Origin: Candidatus Defluviilinea gracilis
GTDB taxonomy: Bacteria > Chloroflexota > Anaerolineae > Anaerolineales > Villigracilaceae
Reading direction: 5' to 3'
DNA length: 64,000 nucleotides
Assembly: GCA_016716235.1 (NCBI GenBank)
Contig: JADJWS010000003.1
Coordinates: 310,001-374,000 of the forward strand
The number at the start of each line of letters is the position of its first letter. Within the stretch, counting starts at the first letter, position 1. The translations under genes and the position numbers were made by a program. Of this stretch, positions 17,501-24,490 are shown piece after piece. Under the pieces are notes generated by a model. The model saw nothing but the letters and a program-made list of their open reading frames with translations. It made no database searches and was not told where the DNA came from.

Positions 17501-17646
17501 TGATTGCGCGGAATCACAACTCCCAGCGGCTCGATCTGATAGATGCTCGCGTCGGTGCTGTACAAAATCCGCGAAGCCGAATCGGTGCGGATATCGCCAG
17601 TGAAATGTTTATGCAGTTCGTATAAAAATTCGCGCGGGAGGGGCAT
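14533..17646 (-). CDS. FAD-linked oxidase with C-terminal Fe-S domains, carrying in-frame repeat inserts
   Basis: A 1037-residue fusion of a GlcD/D-lactate dehydrogenase-like flavoprotein with a GlpC-like Fe-S part. The FAD domain has 'LPRGAGTSLAGQAVG' and 'MGGVIANNATGAHS'. The 4Fe-4S ligands are in 'CNGQGVCRKSTGVMCPS' and 'CLACKGCKAECPSG'. The CCG quinone-side motifs 'HPHCHQRA' and 'SDAGCCGMAG' are near the C-terminus. It likely oxidises a 2-hydroxy acid and feeds a quinone pool. It is longer than usual relatives, and at least seven stretches are encoded by phrase-like repeats (approximately residues 181-197, 248-263, 345-355, 383-403, 642-658, 759-768 and 981-998). Confidence 0.9.
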   Translation of the reverse strand: MPLPREFLYELHKHFTGDIRTDSASRILYSTDASIYQIEPLGVVIPRNQEELHAAVELAAKYKIPILPRGAGTSLAGQAVGEALILDCSRWLDKIVEINPEEKFAIVEPGVVLSDLNKAASKHGLMFGPDPASAERATMGGVIANNATGAHSIVYGMSADHILEAEVILGDGSLATWGEVNEKLSVKSDKLSVNSEQSRVVGAVFKILEKYADAIKRSYPKTWRNAMGYRLNYLLPWSPSAPPQWDSADYGLSSTVYRPSSDINLARLLAGSEGTLAVIRKMKVNLVSKPKHTILAVLTYASAAEACDDVPRLLSHNPSAIELIPDTIIRAARSSAGYASEASWIQGDPSSSLRTPAAVLVVEFSGGEPKELLMRARGLVTPQSASTAVFVSAPLRSDLRSARNGENIFIAESKEDQARIWNVRKMGLGLLDSQPRSARPIAFIEDCAIPVERLGEFVREVEKILSAHDVVGNIYAHASAGCLHIRPVLDLKTTRGVESLRLISEAVLALTLSLGGAMSSEHGDGLARSEHLARAYGAEVMDAMRLLKNAADPNHIMNPGKIIDAPKMDANLRYGVDYQTKSWKPNLSFARQGGFELAVEQCNGQGVCRKSTGVMCPSFQATRDEMHSTRGRANLLRALIARPQTLDDGRFMVNGLSSDVFEALDLCLACKGCKAECPSGVDMAKLKYEFENEYYKTHPRPLRDYVFGYFHVAAKMMSYVAPLANGLMEFASTKKLIAKVLGLAEERPLPQISSRRAKLRTTETLSHGEKIIFLPDVFSRYIEPQVEEAALEVLTMCGYDVRVLPIVGAGASLLSKGFVDAARRHAREMLRWLNQIDPSREAFIVGVEPPEIYLLKNDYADLLPESKEEIRARESKVWLLDEFLLRSSEFGALRVGRLGDQLGGEGNRNRKIKFHPHCHQRAEGLSADGIASGANASVELLRACGFDVELSDAGCCGMAGTFGFETEHYEVSMKVFEMAVNRGIVSRGVESSEWKVYTEPSRSVEIASTGAACRMQFQHGANVDARHPIEWVRDALV

Positions 17647-17652
17647 GAGATG

Positions 17653-17658
17653 ATTTTA
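17653..17658 (-). promoter_or_regulatory. -10 element TAAAAT, leaderless start of FAD/Fe-S oxidase
   Basis: TAAAAT on the minus strand ends six bases before the ATG at 17646. No ribosome site is present. Confidence 0.55.
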
Positions 17659-17664
17659 ATACAA

Positions 17665-17789
17665 TCAGTAGTTCACGAAAACGGTTCTTGACGCAGTTGC
17701 ACTGCGTCAAGGCAGGCGACAGTACAACTGTCGCCTGAACTTTCGTGAACTACTGACAATGTAGGGGCGGAGCAATGCTCCGCCCCTAC
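17665..17789. repeat. Composite multi-hairpin palindromic element
   Basis: An outer 16-base perfect inverted repeat (TCAGTAGTTCACGAAA at 17665-17680 and its complement at 17741-17756) encloses two perfect hairpins: TTGACGCAGT/ACTGCGTCAA with a 3-base loop (17688-17710), and CAGGCGACAGT/ACTGTCGCCTG with a 3-base loop (17713-17737). A third palindrome, GTAGGGGCGGAGCA and its complement, lies at 17761-17789. The whole can fold into a cloverleaf-like shape. It fills the space between gpmA and the FAD oxidase; no gene is here. Confidence 0.8.
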
Positions 17790-17834
17790 ACAAAATTTCT
17801 TTTCTCGGTGTTCTCTGTGGCTCTGTGGCTAAAA

Positions 17835-18581
17835 CTACTTCGCCTTCCCCTGCCCCGCCACTGCCGCGGCTTTCTTCGCCGCCTCCTCTGGATCGCCGAG
17901 GTAATAATTCTTGATCGGCTTCAAGTCTTTATCCAATTCATACACGAGCGGGACACCCGTCGGAATGTTCAACTCGGTGATCTCCGCATCCGAAATGTTA
18001 TCGAGATACTTCACCATCGCGCGGATACTGTTGCCATGCGCGGCCACGATCACGCGCTTGCCCGATTGGATCACGGGCGCCAACGCGGAATGCCAATAAG
18101 GGAGGACGCGATCCAGCGTGAGCTTAAGCGATTCGGTGGCGGGCAACTGCGCGGGCGTCAACGAAGTGTAACGCGGATCGAATTTCGGATGACGCTCATC
18201 TGTCAGTTCCAACGCGGGCGGCGGCACATCATAACTTCGCCGCCAGATCTTTACTTGCGCTTCGCCGTATTTCTCCGCCATCTCCGATTTGTTCAATCCT
18301 TGCAGAGAGCCATAATGACGTTCGTTCAACTGCCACGCCTTCATGACGGGAATCCATTCGAGATTCGACTCCTGCAAGATCGTCCACAAGGTTTGGATCG
18401 CGCGCTTCAACACGGACGTGTACGCGACGTCAAAAACGAATCCTTCCGACTTCAGCAGGCGACCCGCTTCGTGCGCCTCCGCCCTACCCTGCTCGGTCAG
18501 ACCGACATCCGTCCAGCCTGTGAAGCGGTTTTCGAGATTCCAAACGCTTTGTCCGTGACGAACTAAAACAAGTTTATACAT
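17835..18581 (-). CDS. gpmA: 2,3-bisphosphoglycerate-dependent phosphoglycerate mutase
   Basis: A 248-residue enzyme of lower glycolysis that interconverts 3- and 2-phosphoglycerate. The phosphohistidine motif is R8-H9-G10 ('LVRHGQSVWNLENRFTGWTD'). 'ERHYGSLQGLNKSE', 'RRSYDVPPP' and the second histidine in 'VAAHGNSIRAM' are all canonical. The C-terminus has an unusual Ala/Lys-rich tail ('EEAAKKAAAVAGQGKAK'). The ATG at 18581 is preferred over one 24 codons upstream, because that extension would be encoded by a palindromic repeat. Confidence 0.95.
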   Translation of the reverse strand: MYKLVLVRHGQSVWNLENRFTGWTDVGLTEQGRAEAHEAGRLLKSEGFVFDVAYTSVLKRAIQTLWTILQESNLEWIPVMKAWQLNERHYGSLQGLNKSEMAEKYGEAQVKIWRRSYDVPPPALELTDERHPKFDPRYTSLTPAQLPATESLKLTLDRVLPYWHSALAPVIQSGKRVIVAAHGNSIRAMVKYLDNISDAEITELNIPTGVPLVYELDKDLKPIKNYYLGDPEEAAKKAAAVAGQGKAK

Positions 18582-18598
18582 CGCTCTGCTCCAAACGC

Positions 18599-18621
18599 GA
18601 CGACTGAAGTCGTCACTACGC
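18599..18621. repeat. Palindrome GACGACTGAAGTCGTC in the gpmA leader
   Basis: A 16-base imperfect palindrome with flanking CACTACG, identical to an arm of the inverted repeat at 49919-49971. It would form a hairpin in the gpmA 5' leader. Confidence 0.65.
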
Positions 18622-18638
18622 ATAAAAAATTTAAACGG

Positions 18639-18644
18639 ATTATA
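18639..18644 (-). promoter_or_regulatory. -10 element TATAAT of gpmA
   Basis: A perfect TATAAT on the minus strand, 57 bases before the gpmA ATG, preceded by TG. It is only 11 bases away from the opposing mutS -10, so the divergent promoters overlap. Confidence 0.5.
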
Positions 18645-18655
18645 CAGCCTCATAG

Positions 18656-18661
18656 TAAAAT
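18656..18661 (+). promoter_or_regulatory. -10 element TAAAAT, leaderless start of mutS
   Basis: TAAAAT ends six bases before the mutS ATG at 18668. There is no ribosome site. Confidence 0.55.
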
Positions 18662-18667
18662 CACGCC

Positions 18668-21253
18668 ATGCCCAACGACGATGTCACGCCCATCCGCCAG
18701 CAATATCTTGAGATCAAGCGCGAGTACCCGAACACAATTTTATTTTTTCGGCTCGGCGATTTTTACGAAACCTTCGACGAAGACGCCGAGATCACTGCGC
18801 GCGAACTCGATATCGTCCTCACCTCGAAGCCCATCGGCAAAGGCACGCGCGTGCCGCTCGCTGGCATCCCCTATCACGCGGTCGAAAATTATTTAGGGCG
18901 GCTCATCGAAAAAGGCTATCACGTCGCCATCTGCGAACAAGTCGGCGACACGCCGGTCAAGGGACTCTTCCCGCGCAAGGTTGTGCGAGTCGTCACACCG
19001 GGGACTGTGACCGAACCGGGACTCTTGCCCGGCGACGCGAACAACTACATTGCTTCGGTTTTACTGGACGCTTCGCCCTCGGTCAATTCCGACGGGCAAA
19101 CTGCCTCAGTCGCGTATGCCGACGTGACCACTGGAGAGTTTGCCGTCACCGAACTCCCCGTCGAATCTCTCCGCGCAGAATTGACGCGCTTGCATCCTGC
19201 TGAAGTCTTGCATCCCGATAGTCAAACTTTGCCGAACGAAATCTCGAGTCACCTCACGCCGTGGGCTTCGTGGAAATTCGAGCCGGGCAAATGCACAGAG
19301 ACGTTGCTAACTCACTTCAACTCCTCCACGCTGGACGGATTCGGATTGAAGCCAAATAGTTTATCTGCGCGAGCCGCGGGCAGTTTGCTCCAATACATCA
19401 AAGAGACTCAACCCGACGCCCTGAAGTTGTTGACTTCACTCCGCACCTATCATCTTTCAGAATTCATGACCCTCGACGCATCCACGCGGCGAAATCTTGA
19501 ACTTGATGAAACCCTGCGCGGCGAACGGAAAGGTTCACTGCTCGGCACGCTCGACCTCACGATCACGCCGATGGGCAAGCGACTCATCCATCAATGGGTC
19601 AGCCAGCCGTTGCTCGATGTGGCAAAGATTCAACATCGCCAACTCGGCGTGGAATATTTCTTTCAGCAAGGCATGGTCCGCGTGGAGATTCGCGCCGCGT
19701 TGAAGCCAATTGCCGACCTTGAACGACTCGTCAACCGCGTCATTGCTGGGCAGGCTCAGCCGCGTGATTTGGTGGCGATGAGGAGCACGCTGATGGCGTT
19801 GCCAGCCTTAGTTGAATTAACCGAAGAAAGAGGAAAGAAGAAAGAATTCGGATTGCCGAAGATTGATTTGCTGCATGAGCAATTGACCTTACTGGAAAAC
19901 GCGATTGATGATGATCCGCCATCCACGTTGCAAAACACGGGAGTGATTCGCGCGGGGTATTCGCAAGAGTTGGATTCGGTCATTGACGCATCGAAACACG
20001 CGCGAGATTGGATCGCCAACCTCGAATCGGTTGAACGAGGGAAAACGGGAATCAAGACTCTCAAGGTTGGTTATAACAAGGTCTTCGGCTATTACATCGA
20101 AATCTCGCGCGGCGCGGCGGAGAAGGCTCCCGAACATTACATCCGCAAGCAAACGCTGGTCAATGCCGAGCGATTCATCACGCCCGAGATGAAAGAGTAC
20201 GAAACGCTGGTGTTGAATGCCGAAGAGCGGATCAAAGAAATCGAAACGCGATTGTTCCGCGAAGTGTGCGCCGAACTTGCAAAGTCTGCGCATCAATTGT
20301 TGTCCACAGCACGCGCCATTGCCGAGGTGGACGTCTTGTCCGCTTTGGGGGAGGCGGCGGCTTTAGGTGGGTACACCAAGCCCCAAGTCCGAGAAGGAAG
20401 CGGGTTGGAAATCCACGAGGGCAGGCATCCAGTTGTCGAACATCTGCTAAAGGGCGAACGTTACATCCCAAACGATGTCATGTTTGAAAAGGGCGAAGTG
20501 GTGCGCGTCATCACGGGACCGAACATGTCGGGCAAGTCCACGTATCTGCGGCAGACCGCGCTGATCGTGTTGATGGCGCAGATGGGATCGTTCGTGCCAG
20601 CCGCGTCGGCGGACATCGGACTCGTGGATCGAATCTTCACGCGCATCGGCGCGCAGGATGAAATTCACGCGGGTCAATCCACGTTCATGGTCGAGATGGT
20701 GGAGGCGGCGAACATTTTGCATCATGCGACTTCGCGCTCGCTGTTGATCCTCGATGAGATCGGGCGCGGCACATCCACGTATGACGGGCTTTCGATCGCA
20801 TGGGGCATGATCGAGTACATTCACAATCATCCGCAATTGCGCGCGAAAACTTTATTCGCCACACATTATCACGAGTTGACTCAACTCGCCGACCTTTTGC
20901 CCGGCGTGCGGAATTATAATGTGGCAGTCAGCGAAGCCGATGCGACCGTGGTCTTCTTGCACAAGATCATCGCGGGCGGCGCGGATCGTTCGTACGGAAT
21001 CCACGTGGCGCAGTTGGCAGGTTTGCCCGCGCCCGTCATCCAACGCGCGAATGAGATCATGGCGGAACTCGAAAAGACTTCGGGGAGGGCGGTGAAAATA
21101 AATCCGCACGCCGCGCAACAAGCCGCGCTGTTTCCCGAATCGAGTCCGTTGCTGGATGAGCTGAAAGACATGGACGTGAACAGCCTCTCCCCCATTGAAG
21201 CGTTGAATAAGTTGTTCGAGTGGCAAAGGATTTATGGAGCGTCAAACAAATAA
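18668..21253 (+). CDS. mutS: DNA mismatch repair protein MutS
   Basis: An 861-residue MutS1. The N-terminal mismatch-binding motif is 'FFRLGDFYETFDEDA' (Phe-x-Glu element). The Walker A loop GPNMSGKST is at 617-625 and the Walker B 'ILDEIGRGTSTYDG' near 694-707, followed by 'FATHYHELTQL'. A Lys/Arg/Glu stretch near residues 383-395 ('TEERGKKKEFG') is encoded by a GAAAGA-type low-complexity run and may be a repeat insert. The 3' end overlaps the next gene by 20 bases. No mutL is in the window. Confidence 0.97.
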   Translation: MPNDDVTPIRQQYLEIKREYPNTILFFRLGDFYETFDEDAEITARELDIVLTSKPIGKGTRVPLAGIPYHAVENYLGRLIEKGYHVAICEQVGDTPVKGLFPRKVVRVVTPGTVTEPGLLPGDANNYIASVLLDASPSVNSDGQTASVAYADVTTGEFAVTELPVESLRAELTRLHPAEVLHPDSQTLPNEISSHLTPWASWKFEPGKCTETLLTHFNSSTLDGFGLKPNSLSARAAGSLLQYIKETQPDALKLLTSLRTYHLSEFMTLDASTRRNLELDETLRGERKGSLLGTLDLTITPMGKRLIHQWVSQPLLDVAKIQHRQLGVEYFFQQGMVRVEIRAALKPIADLERLVNRVIAGQAQPRDLVAMRSTLMALPALVELTEERGKKKEFGLPKIDLLHEQLTLLENAIDDDPPSTLQNTGVIRAGYSQELDSVIDASKHARDWIANLESVERGKTGIKTLKVGYNKVFGYYIEISRGAAEKAPEHYIRKQTLVNAERFITPEMKEYETLVLNAEERIKEIETRLFREVCAELAKSAHQLLSTARAIAEVDVLSALGEAAALGGYTKPQVREGSGLEIHEGRHPVVEHLLKGERYIPNDVMFEKGEVVRVITGPNMSGKSTYLRQTALIVLMAQMGSFVPAASADIGLVDRIFTRIGAQDEIHAGQSTFMVEMVEAANILHHATSRSLLILDEIGRGTSTYDGLSIAWGMIEYIHNHPQLRAKTLFATHYHELTQLADLLPGVRNYNVAVSEADATVVFLHKIIAGGADRSYGIHVAQLAGLPAPVIQRANEIMAELEKTSGRAVKINPHAAQQAALFPESSPLLDELKDMDVNSLSPIEALNKLFEWQRIYGASNK

Positions 21254-22802
21254 AGGCACATTATCCGCGGACGATATCGGATCATTGCTTCTTCTCGCCA
21301 GCATTCTCCTCGGAGCATGGTTCCGGATTTTCCCGCCACTCGAGGCGGGATTTCCCATCAACGACGGGGGACTTTTTTATGCAATGATCGAAGCGCTTCA
21401 GAACAATGGGTTCAGAATTCCGCAATTCGTTGAATACAATGGCTTGCAAATTCCCTTTGCGTATCCCCCATTAGGGTTTTATATTGCCGCAGGCGTCGGA
21501 ACCGTCTTTGGAATTGACATCTTCACAATTCTGCGCTGGATGCCCGCAATCGTATTGATCGGAACTATCCCGGCAATGTATGCTTTATCAAAAGCAATGC
21601 TTAACTCGAACATGGAAGCGGGGCTGGCGGCATTCATCTACGCCTTGTTACCGCGTTCCATCACCTGGCTCATCATGGGCGGCGGGATAACGCGAAGTTT
21701 GGGACAATTATTTCTTATTCTCGCCACACTTAATCTTTATAGAATGTATGCCGAAGGGAAACGGAAATTCGCAATCGGAGCCGTGATCTTCTGCTCCTTG
21801 GTGGTCGTGACGCATCCCGAAGCGACCATCCATACCATCGGTATCGCAATAGCCTTGGCGCTGCTTCATGCCCGGAATCGTCGCGGATTTCTACAGACTG
21901 GGCTTGTCGGCGCCGGCGCGCTGGCGGTCACCTCGCCGTGGTGGGCTTCTATGCTTGTCCGCCATGGGCTCGCGCCGTTCGTGTCGGCCTCGCAATCTGG
22001 ATTTCACGATTTCAAATATTTCTACGCATTCTTTATAGACTATACCCAGGAAACGTTCATACCTCTGATCGCCGTCTTCGCATGGATTGGCGTCCTTTAT
22101 TTTGTATCAAAGCGCGAGTATACGCTGCCTCTCCTTTTTGCGCTTCCGTTTCTAATCGAACCTCGAAACGCGCCGAATGTGGGCATGATCACAATTCCCA
22201 TGCTTGCCTCTCACGCCATATTTCAAGTCTTGTTACCGGCGCTCAGGGGGAGCCAAACCAAAGACCAGAAAATATCCTCGTTGATCGGCAATACATCACA
22301 AAAATTGTGTATAGCGGTTGTAACATTCTGTTTGTTCGTCGGGATGCAGATCTTTGGTATGGAAATGAGCGCCAAGCGGATTCACCCGGAGACCAGGCTC
22401 GCCTTTGACTGGGTAAAAGCCCACACCCCCCCAAGCAGTCGGTTTGTCATCCTTAGCGGAAACAGCAAGCCGCTCGAAGACTTCAACAACGAATGGTTCC
22501 CCATACTAACGGATCGCGTCAGCCTGACAACATTGCAGGGCTTGGAATGGGACAACAGCATAGACTTTAATGAGCATACCATGTGGCTGAGCAACGCGCA
22601 GAATTGTCGATTCAGCTTTGACGCCCCAGCCTGCCTGCGCGCCTTAGGGCTGAGCGGGCAACTACAATTCGACTATCTGATCATCCTGCGCGCAACGATA
22701 GATCCGCCACTGTACCTTGCAGATCTTCCATCATGGGCAAATGTAGAAGGTCGATCGTTGGTATACGAATCGAGCGAAATTTTTATCTTGAGATTTCCGT
22801 AG
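21234..22802 (+). CDS. Polytopic membrane protein, GT-C/glycosyltransferase-like
   Basis: A 522-residue protein with about 10 transmembrane helices and a soluble C-terminal region. The first extracytoplasmic loop contains 'FPINDGGLFYAMIEAL', resembling the acidic loop of GT-C type lipid-linked sugar transferases, and proteins of this layout in Chloroflexota are often labelled '6-pyruvoyl-tetrahydropterin synthase-related'. I cannot assign a substrate. It overlaps the mutS end by 20 bases, so translation may be coupled, although a functional link to mismatch repair is unlikely. Confidence 0.75.
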   Translation: MERQTNKGTLSADDIGSLLLLASILLGAWFRIFPPLEAGFPINDGGLFYAMIEALQNNGFRIPQFVEYNGLQIPFAYPPLGFYIAAGVGTVFGIDIFTILRWMPAIVLIGTIPAMYALSKAMLNSNMEAGLAAFIYALLPRSITWLIMGGGITRSLGQLFLILATLNLYRMYAEGKRKFAIGAVIFCSLVVVTHPEATIHTIGIAIALALLHARNRRGFLQTGLVGAGALAVTSPWWASMLVRHGLAPFVSASQSGFHDFKYFYAFFIDYTQETFIPLIAVFAWIGVLYFVSKREYTLPLLFALPFLIEPRNAPNVGMITIPMLASHAIFQVLLPALRGSQTKDQKISSLIGNTSQKLCIAVVTFCLFVGMQIFGMEMSAKRIHPETRLAFDWVKAHTPPSSRFVILSGNSKPLEDFNNEWFPILTDRVSLTTLQGLEWDNSIDFNEHTMWLSNAQNCRFSFDAPACLRALGLSGQLQFDYLIILRATIDPPLYLADLPSWANVEGRSLVYESSEIFILRFP

Positions 22803-22849
22803 CAATCCGATCGAAAGCGCAATTCGGAGAATACAAGAATTCTCACTCG

Positions 22850-24388
22850 TTAGCGTATAGCACAGGCTTGATCGAGCCGCAATCCTACATCAACATCGCG
22901 ATAGATATAGAAGGGGTCGGCAATATAAAAGTACCTGTTCTCCAAAAGCGGAAAATCGCCTCCAAAATATTTGTTGAACACCAGTCTAAAGAGGTTTACG
23001 GGGGTAAGATCGTCGGGAATATCCGCCGCGCTCATGCCCGGGAAGTAATATGCGGCAAATGGGGATAATCGTTCCCGAACACACGTCTTTTCCACCGATG
23101 TGAAATAGGTCAACAACCCCGACCCATGGTCTGCCTGAACAATTATGATCGGAGGAGTATCCGATTGTTGAAGGATCGTTGCAAGTATTTCCTGTAAACG
23201 CGTGTTCACAAATTCAACCTGGTCTGTATAGCCTTTTGTATATTGCTCCGGTGAACCCTCAAAATCCTCCGCATCCTTAAAGCTAAAGCCAGCCGAGGGC
23301 TGGACAGGTTTGCCATGCGCGTCAAAGACAAAAGGAGGGTGCGGCAGGAGGATATGAGCGAAAACAAATACGGGGTTCGGGTCAGATGCGAAATCGTCCA
23401 GCGCGTCCAAAGTGTGCAGGATGGTCTTGCGCTGAGTCTCAACTGTAAACACCGAAGCGCCATCCTGTATGTACGGCTGAGACAAACGCAAGGGCGATGT
23501 GTGAATAATATACTGCTCAAAATCGGTCAATTCGACCGGATACGCCGATTGATGCAGGGTTGCCGAAGCCATATCGGTCAAACTCCAATTTGTGCTGAAG
23601 GAAACGGTCGTATATCCTTGAGATTCAAGAAGTGAGACAACCCTGCCGCGGTCGATATATGGCTCCATCAGCCACCAAAATTTGGAGTTATCCAAGCCAG
23701 GCGCAAAGGCATCCACATACTCCATGTTTAGGGTCGAAGTGATCGAAAGGATTGTTTTGGCATAATTGGAGCGAGCCTGTCGCGCTACAACAAATCCTTC
23801 CTTCTCTAATTCGCCCACAAATTCAGAATTATCATAACGATAAAGGTCTTTCAATACATCGGAACGAACGTATCCGTCTAAAACGATGTAATAGATGTCA
23901 GGTTTGACAGCGGTGGTGGCTTTCAAGCGATTCGCATCCGTGGCGTTAAGACCGCGCAAAGATGAAAAATAGATGGACCAGGGCGCGTTCCCATATTCAG
24001 AAACATGCAGACCAATCGAATAGAATACAAGAAACACGCTAACGGTCAAGGAAAGCGGGGGCTGCGCGCTTTTTCGAGAACCAGGTCTCTTTCGATACTG
24101 CCCAATCCGCCAAATAACATAAACAGCCACAAACAGGCGGACTGCGATCCAGAAAAATTTAGGCGGGAAGGTGAACAACAAAATCGTTACCACCAAGCAT
24201 TCTTCCACCATCTTCCAGTCGGCGATGAATTGCTTCAAGAGCGCGGCAAACAATCCGATGATCAACCAAGAGACAAGCAACGGTCTCAAAAGATAATGAG
24301 GCGGAAATAAATGTTGTTCCGCGTGAAGCGACAGGAGCATGTTTCCAAGGACCAGCAACCATGAAGAGAGCAGATATCGAATTTTCAT
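22850..24388 (-). CDS. Membrane-anchored sulfatase/alkaline-phosphatase superfamily protein
   Basis: A 512-residue protein with four or five N-terminal membrane helices and an extracytoplasmic domain of the sulfatase fold: 'PDIYYIVLDGYVRSD' (metal-binding start), 'FVFAHILLPHPPFVFD', and 'IIIVQADHGSG' (metal-binding D and H). The nucleophile would be in 'SNYAKTILSITSTLNM', where Thr/Ser sits as in LTA synthase-like transferases. It probably hydrolyses or transfers phospho-groups on envelope polymers. It converges on the GT-C-like gene, with 47 bases between stops. Confidence 0.82.
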   Translation of the reverse strand: MKIRYLLSSWLLVLGNMLLSLHAEQHLFPPHYLLRPLLVSWLIIGLFAALLKQFIADWKMVEECLVVTILLFTFPPKFFWIAVRLFVAVYVIWRIGQYRKRPGSRKSAQPPLSLTVSVFLVFYSIGLHVSEYGNAPWSIYFSSLRGLNATDANRLKATTAVKPDIYYIVLDGYVRSDVLKDLYRYDNSEFVGELEKEGFVVARQARSNYAKTILSITSTLNMEYVDAFAPGLDNSKFWWLMEPYIDRGRVVSLLESQGYTTVSFSTNWSLTDMASATLHQSAYPVELTDFEQYIIHTSPLRLSQPYIQDGASVFTVETQRKTILHTLDALDDFASDPNPVFVFAHILLPHPPFVFDAHGKPVQPSAGFSFKDAEDFEGSPEQYTKGYTDQVEFVNTRLQEILATILQQSDTPPIIIVQADHGSGLLTYFTSVEKTCVRERLSPFAAYYFPGMSAADIPDDLTPVNLFRLVFNKYFGGDFPLLENRYFYIADPFYIYRDVDVGLRLDQACAIR

Positions 24389-24434
24389 TTTTTATCAAGC
24401 GTCAACCGCAAATTATAAACGGTTCATCGGAATG

Positions 24435-24467
24435 AAAAATCGCCCTCACAATCCACGAGGGCGATTT
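24435..24467 (-). terminator. Terminator of hppA
   Basis: AAATCGCCCTC (24437-24447) pairs with GAGGGCGATTT (24457-24467). Read leftwards the stem is followed by a T tract, 24 bases after the hppA stop. A minus-strand TATAAT (24412-24417) for the sulfatase gene lies just beyond. Confidence 0.85.
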
Positions 24468-24490
24468 GAACTGCTGTAGCCTTGAAAAAC

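Noticed and set aside
17665..17789. The palindromes as a tRNA or other cloverleaf RNA gene
   Set aside because: The stems are perfect DNA palindromes with three-base loops and have no anticodon arm, T-loop or CCA-type end.
18582..18653. An N-terminal extension of GpmA by 24 residues
   Set aside because: It would be translated from a palindromic repeat and the predicted promoter region; the conserved enzyme starts at 18581.
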